This document shows, one piece after another, positions 7,280 to 11,212 of a stretch of 11,212 bases of DNA. Under the pieces are notes generated by a model, which had not been told where the DNA came from, did no database searches, and saw only the letters and a program-made list of their open reading frames with translations. The DNA is from CAZVTU01 sp964630295 (GTDB taxonomy: Bacteria > Patescibacteriota > Minisyncoccia > Minisyncoccales > RBG-13-42-11). Within the stretch, counting starts at the first letter, position 1. Every line of letters begins with the position of its first letter. Position numbers and translations under genes: made by a program. Location: positions 1 to 11,212 of the forward strand of contig CAZVTU010000017.1 of NCBI GenBank assembly GCA_964630295.1, read 5' to 3'.

Positions 7280-7719
7280 ATGACAGAAGAAAAAAAAGAA
7301 AAAACTACTCAAGAGAACGAATCAAAAGAAGAAAAGGCTGAGGTGCCAGAAAAATTTAAGAAATTAGTTGAAGAGATTGAAAAACTTTCAGTTTCTGATT
7401 TAGCTGAATTGGTGAAGGTTTTAGAGAAGAAATTTGGAGTATCAGCCACAGCTCCAGTAGCGGTAGCAGCAGCTCCAACAGGTGGTGAGGCTGGGGCTCC
7501 AGCAGCGGAAGAAAAGAGTGAATTCAGTGTAGTTCTGACTAGCGTTGGAGATAAAAAGATTGAAGTAATTAAGGTGGTTAGAGACGCAACTCAAAAAGGC
7601 TTAAAAGAAGCTAAGGATTTAGTTGATGCGGCAACTTCCGGTCCTCAAGTAGTTAAGGAAAATGTTAAAAAAGAAGAGGCTGAAGAATTAAAGAAGAAGT
7701 TTGAGGCAGTTGGAGCAAA
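7280..7719 (+). CDS. rplL: 50S ribosomal protein L7/L12, 3' end lost in assembly gap
   Basis: 146 residues are readable before the N run. Residues 1-23 are a Lys/Glu-rich extension absent from the E. coli protein. Residues about 24-54 form the dimerisation domain that binds L10, 55-79 an Ala/Pro/Gly hinge, and 81-146 the C-terminal domain that contacts elongation factors (KKIEVIKVVRDATQKGLKEA). The last readable residues FEAVGA correspond to the usual end, so probably only about four to six residues are missing. Against the usual T-GLGLKEAK motif this protein has T-QKGLKEAK, and the loop after DLV is about three residues longer. It forms an operon with rplJ and has no Shine-Dalgarno. Any readthrough of this frame beyond the gap is artefact. 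Confidence 0.93.
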
Positions 7720-7819
7720 NNNNNNNNNNNNNNNNNNNNNNNNNNNNNNNNNNNNNNNNNNNNNNNNNNNNNNNNNNNNNNNNNNNNNNNNNNNNNNNNN
7801 NNNNNNNNNNNNNNNNNNN
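7720..7819. other. Assembly gap of exactly 100 N
   Basis: The run of N is exactly 100 long, the conventional placeholder for a gap of unknown size. It falls between the 3' ends of two convergent genes: rplL on the + strand and the PP2C-like gene on the - strand. Both stop codons and any bidirectional terminator are hidden. The true distance, and even direct adjacency of the two sides, cannot be judged from this sequence. Confidence 0.97.
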
Positions 7820-9738
7820 CTTTGGAATTGCTTCTTAATCTGGCCAGATTTATCAAGAATGATTAATCTTTTTTGATTTGGTTCGAGAATGTAAAGATAG
7901 GGTAATTGAGCTGAAGTAAAAATTTTAATCAGAGATTTGGGCTCTGGGAAGATTTCTAACTTCATAGTTTTTACCAATCTCCCAGCATAATATTTTTCAA
8001 TTGAGTTATTTTTAGTTAGGACCCAAACCGATCCATCGACTGCCACTGACCGAAAATTAGTGGCTTTTTTTGTTTCTGACTTTAACCATATTTGAGGAGA
8101 ACTCCAACGGAGATTTCCTAAATAAGGATATTTAACAATTTCCCCAGCATTTTTATCTAAAAAGTAAAGATTCGATTGATAAGAGGAAAGTTGAGTGAAA
8201 TTAAAATTAGAATAAGGAGATTGAAGAATGTTAGGATTATTAAATTGACCATCTTTAAAAACAATTAATTGGTCAGGTTTAGAGAAAAATAAGAGAGAAT
8301 CAGATAGGGAAGTAGCTAAATTAAATTTTTTGTCGGTTGACAACAATTTTCCTTCTCCTTGTTTAGTTAATTCAAAGATATTTTTAGAGTATGGACTAAA
8401 GAAATACAGTTTCTCTTTGAAATAAACTAATTTATGAGGAATATACTCTCTTGCTTTAAATTCGAAGAGAAGTTGGGGATTTTCAATGGCTTCTAATTTA
8501 TTTAATTGGGAGAGATTTGAGGTAATAGTTTTCTCTAAATTTAAAACCTGATTGGTAAAATTCGAAGGAAAGGTTGAAGCGATATTTACTAAAGGAGAAA
8601 TTTCTTGCCAGCTTTCTTTAAATAGAGAATTAGCTTTTTTTTCAGCTTGGGGATTTGTTTTTCCAACTAACAAATAAGTTTCTGCTAAATTTACTTTTTC
8701 TTGAATTTCTTCCAATTGAACCTGATATTCTTTTAATTGTTTTTCTTCGAGCTTGCTGAAAATAAAAAATCCTAAAGCTAAAAAAGCAATTAAAAATAAG
8801 ACTAAACTTAAATTTTTATTTTGTTGAAAAGAAGGAAATTTTAGTCTAAATTCAGGTAATTTAAAAGAAAGAATTTTAATTCTCGGTACTTTTACTTTTA
8901 ATTTAATTTGAGGAGCTTTTAAAACTGGTTTCTTAATAGAAATTTCCGGTTTTTTAAAAGAAATTTTTGGTAGTTTAAAGATTTTAATTAATGGAGAGAA
9001 AACCTTCTTGAAAGAAAATTTTAAAAGGGGTTTCTTTTCAACAAGCATCTCTCTTTCTTTAACTGGCATCTCTTTCGTTAAAGCGATTAATAAACAAACT
9101 CCGGAAGTTGTTGATAATTTTTCTTTTTTCGAATTAAAGGTTTCTTTTAATTTTTTTTGGTCAAAAGGAAAGAGATTAGCTATTTCATTTAATAAATCTT
9201 CTTTTAAAAAGGTTTCATAAACTTCTTTAGTTAAAGTTAGAATCATGTCATTTTCGCTTAGTTTCCCCGAGACGATATTGCCGAATATTTTCAAAGGATA
9301 GGGTTCAAAATCTTCAAACTTTAATTTTTGATCAATGTCAATTATATGCCCCTTTCTTAATAAAAAAACTTTTAGATCTCCAACCTTAGCGAAATTTAAT
9401 TCAAAATTGCGGAGAGTAAAGACCGCGAAATTTAAATTTCCCAACCAACTGACATCACCACTTTTGGCAATTTTTTCCAAATGATCATTGGCTATTTTTA
9501 ATGATTCTCGCAATGATTTTTCTGGCGTTGCTGAAACTGTTTTGTAAAATTTTTCTTTAATAACTCTGGCTAAATTTTCAAGAAATCGAACATTTTGTGG
9601 TAGAACATTTTTTAGCGTCCCTATCATATATAAACTACCCAATCTTTTTTCATAGATATTTTCTGGCTCGAAACAAAAACTATCAAAAATAACATCGCTT
9701 TTAGCTTTAGGATTAAAGTGAAATTCAAAGACTTGCAT
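7820..9738 (-). CDS. Membrane protein with PP2C-like (probably inactive) domain, basic repeat linker, TM helix and propeller-like domain; 3'-truncated
   Basis: 639 residues are readable from ATG (9738-9736) to the gap. Residues about 1-222 resemble a PPM/PP2C-type phosphatase fold, with VGDLKVFLLRKG (119-130) matching the family's VGDSRAYLLRxG strand and GVCLLIAL (213-220) near the domain end. However, the N-terminal DG-x-GG metal motif is replaced by GSLYMIGT. Residues about 236-306 are a basic linker of alternating Lys, Pro and hydrophobics. Residues about 309-328 are a transmembrane helix, 330-420 a probable coiled coil, and 430-639 repeated strand pairs resembling a beta-propeller. I infer an intracellular binding or signalling domain joined to an extracytoplasmic sensor or structural domain. 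No enzyme activity should be assumed. An apparent continuation on this strand into sequence opposite rplL is artefact. Its divergent neighbour is a HAD-like gene. Confidence 0.78.
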
Positions 9739-9752
9739 AGGTTTATTTTTTC

Positions 9753-9781
9753 ATTTTAACGATTTTTTTAAAAATTTACAA
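9753..9781 (-). promoter_or_regulatory. Promoter of the PP2C-like gene
   Basis: Read on the - strand, TTGTAA (9781-9776) and TAAAAT (9758-9753) are 17 nt apart. Initiation near 9746 would give a 5' UTR of about eight nucleotides before the ATG at 9738, consistent with the lack of a Shine-Dalgarno. The element AAAAATCGTT sits against the -10, exactly as in the divergent promoter. Confidence 0.55.
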
Positions 9782-9808
9782 AGAATTGACTTTTTAAGAA
9801 AAATCGTT
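9758..9808. repeat. 10-nt inverted repeat shared by the two divergent promoters
   Basis: AACGATTTTT (9758-9767) and its exact reverse complement AAAAATCGTT (9799-9808) are separated by 31 nt. Similarity extends a few bases on each side (TTAA beyond the T/A runs). On each strand the copy AAAAATCGTT immediately precedes, or overlaps by one base, the -10 hexamer. It may be an operator recognised at both promoters, or a conserved spacer element. An mRNA hairpin role is unlikely because most of it lies upstream of both start sites. Confidence 0.6.
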
Positions 9809-9814
9809 TATAGT
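9786..9814 (+). promoter_or_regulatory. Promoter of the HAD-like gene
   Basis: TTGACT (9786-9791) and TATAGT (9809-9814) are separated by exactly 17 nt, the cleanest sigma70-like pair in the window. Transcription would start near 9821, leaving about 30 nt of leader that carries a perfect Shine-Dalgarno. Confidence 0.75.
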
Positions 9815-9838
9815 AGAGATACTTTTTTACAACTCAAT

Positions 9839-9847
9839 AGGAGGTGA
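9839..9847 (+). promoter_or_regulatory. Perfect Shine-Dalgarno AGGAGGTGA
   Basis: This matches the anti-Shine-Dalgarno of 16S rRNA over nine bases; the AGGAGG core ends six nucleotides before the TTG at 9851. It decides that TTG is the start, since no in-frame ATG or GTG is suitably placed. It is the only strong Shine-Dalgarno seen before any gene in the window. Confidence 0.9.
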
Positions 9848-9850
9848 AGC

Positions 9851-10255
9851 TTGAAAGTAGGAGTTGACTTGGATGGTATTATTTCTCGGGCTGGTCTCTA
9901 CAATCCTAGCCTAAGGTTGCCCTCATGGCTATTTATATTTTTGGTTCCTTTAGTATTACTGATGACTCCAAACAAAAGAGTGATAGCAGGATTGAAAGAG
10001 ATAGAAAATAGCGGCCACCAGATAATAATTATTTCGGCCAGGCCTTCTTGGATGACAGAGCTCAGTGAGAGGTGGCTTAAGCGTCACGGCGTTCCTTACA
10101 ACGAGATATTTTGTGTAGGGTTTGGGAAAGGGACAAAACTAAGGAAGTTAGAAACCATTAAAAGAGAAAAGATTGAGCTATTCTTCGATGATAACGACAG
10201 GATAGTAGAATTCTTGAACCAAAACTTTATTGGGGCAACCACAAATTTTCTATAG
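9851..10255 (+). CDS. Small HAD-superfamily phosphatase-like protein with a hydrophobic insert
   Basis: The 134-residue protein starts at TTG. It shows the HAD motifs in order: motif I VDLDG with D6 and D8; motif II ISARP with S62; a Lys-rich stretch (96-107) that could supply the motif III lysine; and motif IV FFDDND with D113/D114. This resembles the short NT5C/LNS2-like group of HAD proteins, which are phosphohydrolases, but the substrate is unknown. Between motifs I and II, where a cap domain would sit, lies a strongly hydrophobic stretch (about 25-38, WLFIFLVPLVLLM) that could be a membrane-associated helix. Base composition is visibly richer in G+C than the neighbours, with several AGG and CTC-type codons. 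It is probably monocistronic: own promoter upstream, terminator overlapping its stop codon. Confidence 0.8.
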   Translation: MKVGVDLDGIISRAGLYNPSLRLPSWLFIFLVPLVLLMTPNKRVIAGLKEIENSGHQIIIISARPSWMTELSERWLKRHGVPYNEIFCVGFGKGTKLRKLETIKREKIELFFDDNDRIVEFLNQNFIGATTNFL

Positions 10256-10302
10256 GGCAGTTTCAATAAAAAGTCAAAAGAAGAAGCTGCCCTTTATATT
10301 TG
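10254..10302 (+). terminator. Rho-independent terminator after the HAD-like gene
   Basis: AGGGCAGTTTC (10254-10264) pairs with GAAGCTGCCCT (10283-10293) with one G-U pair, giving an 11-bp stem with an 18-nt loop, followed by TTATATTT. The stem begins inside the TAG stop codon. The U tract is imperfect. Confidence 0.65.
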
Positions 10303-10328
10303 AAAAACCAGAATAATTTTGATATTAT
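10300..10328 (+). promoter_or_regulatory. Promoter of tRNA-Val
   Basis: TTGAAA (10300-10305) and TATTAT (10323-10328) are 17 nt apart, predicting a start near 10335, seven nucleotides before the mature tRNA. A better-looking TATAAT at 10334-10339 is too close, since its start would fall inside the tRNA. Confidence 0.55.
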
Positions 10329-10341
10329 TATTTTATAATTT

Positions 10342-10414
10342 GGGCAATTAGCTCAGTGGTTAGAGCGCTGCACTCACATTGCAGAGGTCAGAGGTTCAAA
10401 TCCTCTATTGCCCA
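10342..10414 (+). tRNA. tRNA-Val (anticodon CAC)
   Basis: This is a 73-nt cloverleaf. The acceptor stem GGGCAAT/ATTGCCC has seven perfect pairs with discriminator A. The D stem is GCTC/GAGC. The anticodon stem CTGCA/TGCAG encloses loop CTCACAT, giving anticodon CAC, which reads the valine codon GTG. The T stem AGAGG/CCTCT encloses TTCAAAT. The 3' CCA is not encoded (the genome reads CTT), so it must be added by the nucleotidyltransferase. Confidence 0.96.
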
Positions 10415-10433
10415 CTTTCGAGAATTAGTCAAG

Positions 10434-10460
10434 CTTTCCGCTTCGCCGCTCCGCGGAAAG
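10434..10460. repeat. Strong GC-rich hairpin after tRNA-Val
   Basis: CTTTCCGC (10434-10441) pairs perfectly with GCGGAAAG (10453-10460) around an 11-nt loop rich in C and G. No T run follows, so it is not a classical terminator for the + strand. It looks like a REP-type palindrome, an RNA-processing or 3'-end-stabilising hairpin, or the 5' end of a structured RNA. It stands out in this AT-rich window. Confidence 0.7.
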
Positions 10461-10479
10461 TACAGAATAAGAAGTACCC

Positions 10480-10611
10480 ATGAAAATTGCGGAAAAGAGC
10501 ACAAGGACAGATATACTGGCTAGGGTTATCAGCGATAATCGAGGCAGTCCAACTTCTTTAGATGCGAGGGAGAGCTTAGCTCGTTTATACCTCGCCTTTC
10601 GTGTTTGTTAA
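10480..10611 (+). CDS. Possible 43-residue small protein, unknown
   Basis: An ATG-TAA frame encodes a short, soluble, charged peptide (starts MKIAEKSTRTDILARV, ends LARLYLAFRVC). It reads as two amphipathic helices around NRGSPTS. I recognise no family. There is only a weak purine-rich site (AAGAAG) upstream. The same DNA contains nested stems (10515-10548 and 10564-10595), so it may be a structured RNA instead of, or as well as, a gene. Composition is richer in G+C than the flanks, like the HAD-like gene. Confidence 0.4.
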   Translation: MKIAEKSTRTDILARVISDNRGSPTSLDARESLARLYLAFRVC

Positions 10612-10630
10612 AACAGTTATCTATTCAAAG

Positions 10631-10638
10631 ATTGCCCA
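10631..10638 (+). repeat. Direct repeat of the tRNA-Val 3' end (att-like)
   Basis: ATTGCCCA at 10631-10638 repeats the last eight bases of the tRNA (10407-10414), 224 nt downstream. TTCAAA, also present in the tRNA T loop, precedes both copies at different distances. Such repeats flank elements integrated at tRNA 3' ends, but eight bases is short and no integrase is visible in the window. Confidence 0.45.
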
Positions 10639-10641
10639 AAG

Positions 10642-10650
10642 TGCTATAAA
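10642..10650 (+). promoter_or_regulatory. Possible extended -10 promoter for the last gene
   Basis: TGCTATAAA has the TGnTATAAA form of an extended -10. It would start transcription near 10657, about 36 nt before the ATG at 10693. A second option is TTGAAA at 10655-10660 with a later TA-rich -10, giving a leaderless message. Neither can be preferred from sequence alone. Confidence 0.4.
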
Positions 10651-10692
10651 ATAATTGAAAGGTCCTACAGGAAACCTAATAAAATATAAATT

Positions 10693-11157
10693 ATGTACAA
10701 TCAATCTTTTTCTAAAATTTGGGTTATAGTTGTGATTATTTTAATTATCGGTGGATTTTTACTTTATAAATTTTGGCCAACTCCAGAAGAGGGGACGGAA
10801 GAAAAAATGGAAGAAGCTAAACTTCTAAGCTTTGAAATTATTCCTTCATGCATGGGGGAATCTGGATGGATTATTTATCCCAAGGGAGCAAAAGCGGTAG
10901 CTAAAGGAGAAAATTTAAGCAGGGTGGAGTTTTGGCGTATTCCGACTGGTACAGGGATGGAAGACATGCCATATACGGAAAAGGAAACGATAAAGAAAGA
11001 TAACCAATGGGAAGTCTCTCTTCCGGACATACTCTATATGAGTAATTTCTACGCGATAGGCTTTGACTCTAAAGGAAATGAAGTAGGTAGAATTTATCTT
11101 GGACCTGTTTATGGTCATGATGAGTACGCAAAATATCCTGAGGATTGTCGGGAATAA
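10693..11157 (+). CDS. Small single-span membrane protein with outer Ig-like domain, unknown function
   Basis: The 154-residue protein has a short N-terminus, a transmembrane helix (about 9-26), an acidic linker (about 30-42) and an extracytoplasmic domain (about 44-154). The domain alternates short strands and turns (SRVEFWRIPTGTG, QWEVSLPD, FYAIGFDSKGNEVGRIYLG), suggesting a small beta sandwich. Cys53 and Cys152 could form a disulfide joining its ends. I know no function; similar anchored domains are common in Patescibacteria genomes, as far as I recall. No Shine-Dalgarno precedes the ATG. The remaining 55 nt to the window edge hold nothing I can identify. Confidence 0.75.
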   Translation: MYNQSFSKIWVIVVIILIIGGFLLYKFWPTPEEGTEEKMEEAKLLSFEIIPSCMGESGWIIYPKGAKAVAKGENLSRVEFWRIPTGTGMEDMPYTEKETIKKDNQWEVSLPDILYMSNFYAIGFDSKGNEVGRIYLGPVYGHDEYAKYPEDCRE

Positions 11158-11212
11158 TTAATAAGCGATTACCGAAAAATGTTCGAGCTAATTTCAAAAT
11201 AGCCCACTTATG

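Noticed and set aside
7645..7819. Apparent continuation of the - strand gene through the gap into sequence opposite rplL, and of rplL through the gap to 7876
   Set aside because: Both readings only exist because the 100 N are translated as unknown residues. The flanking frames are unrelated shadows, and rplL should end within a few codons of the gap.
10334..10339. TATAAT just before tRNA-Val as the tRNA promoter -10
   Set aside because: Initiation from it would fall inside the mature tRNA. The pair TTGAAA-17-TATTAT slightly upstream fits better.
10434..10460. GC-rich hairpin as a Rho-independent terminator of the tRNA
   Set aside because: The stem is strong but is followed by TACAGAATAAG with no T run.
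10415..10692. RNase P RNA, tmRNA or SRP RNA in the region after the tRNA
   Set aside because: None of the conserved cores of these RNAs that I know could be found on either strand.

Overview
The window is AT-rich and gene-dense. It looks like chromosomal DNA from an uncultivated bacterium of the Candidate Phyla Radiation (Patescibacteria, probably Parcubacteria-like). This is inferred from several things: a secreted fibre-like protein with Ser/Thr-rich tails, a Wzy_C/TPR membrane protein followed by mltG, small single-span envelope proteins of unknown function, near-absence of Shine-Dalgarno sequences, and a 100-N scaffold gap typical of a metagenome assembly. No 16S rRNA or other decisive marker is present, so the lineage call is moderate.

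Region 1 (1-6618, + strand) is an envelope block. A 5'-truncated secreted fibre/adhesin-like protein is followed by three tightly spaced genes: a polytopic O-antigen-ligase/polymerase-like protein with C-terminal TPRs, the endolytic transglycosylase MltG, and a membrane-anchored DJ-1/PfpI-domain protein. The gaps of 3 and 6 nt suggest one transcript that links surface glycan or glycoprotein assembly to peptidoglycan trimming.

Region 2 (6604-7719, + strand) is the rplJ-rplL ribosomal stalk operon. It has its own promoter and a well-preserved L10 leader RNA. The closing stem of the leader shares bases with a Rho-independent terminator that ends directly against the rplJ start codon. rplL runs into the gap at 7720-7819, so its last codons are missing.

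Region 3 (7820-9738, - strand) is one large gene, 3'-truncated by the same gap. It encodes a PP2C-like domain lacking the usual metal-binding motif, a basic repetitive linker, a transmembrane helix, a coiled coil and a propeller-like outer domain. It is transcribed divergently from a small HAD-family gene. The two promoters carry the same 10-nt element as an inverted repeat.

Region 4 (9851-11212, + strand) holds the HAD-like gene (the only gene here with a perfect Shine-Dalgarno, and a TTG start), its terminator, tRNA-Val(CAC), a structured and relatively GC-rich 220-bp stretch with a possible 43-aa ORF, and a small single-span membrane protein. The last 8 nt of the tRNA recur downstream of that stretch, which resembles a tiny tRNA-associated insertion or remnant.

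The best candidates for something new are the mutually exclusive folding of the L10 leader, the membrane pseudo-phosphatase sensor, the twin divergent promoter element, and the post-tRNA structured segment.
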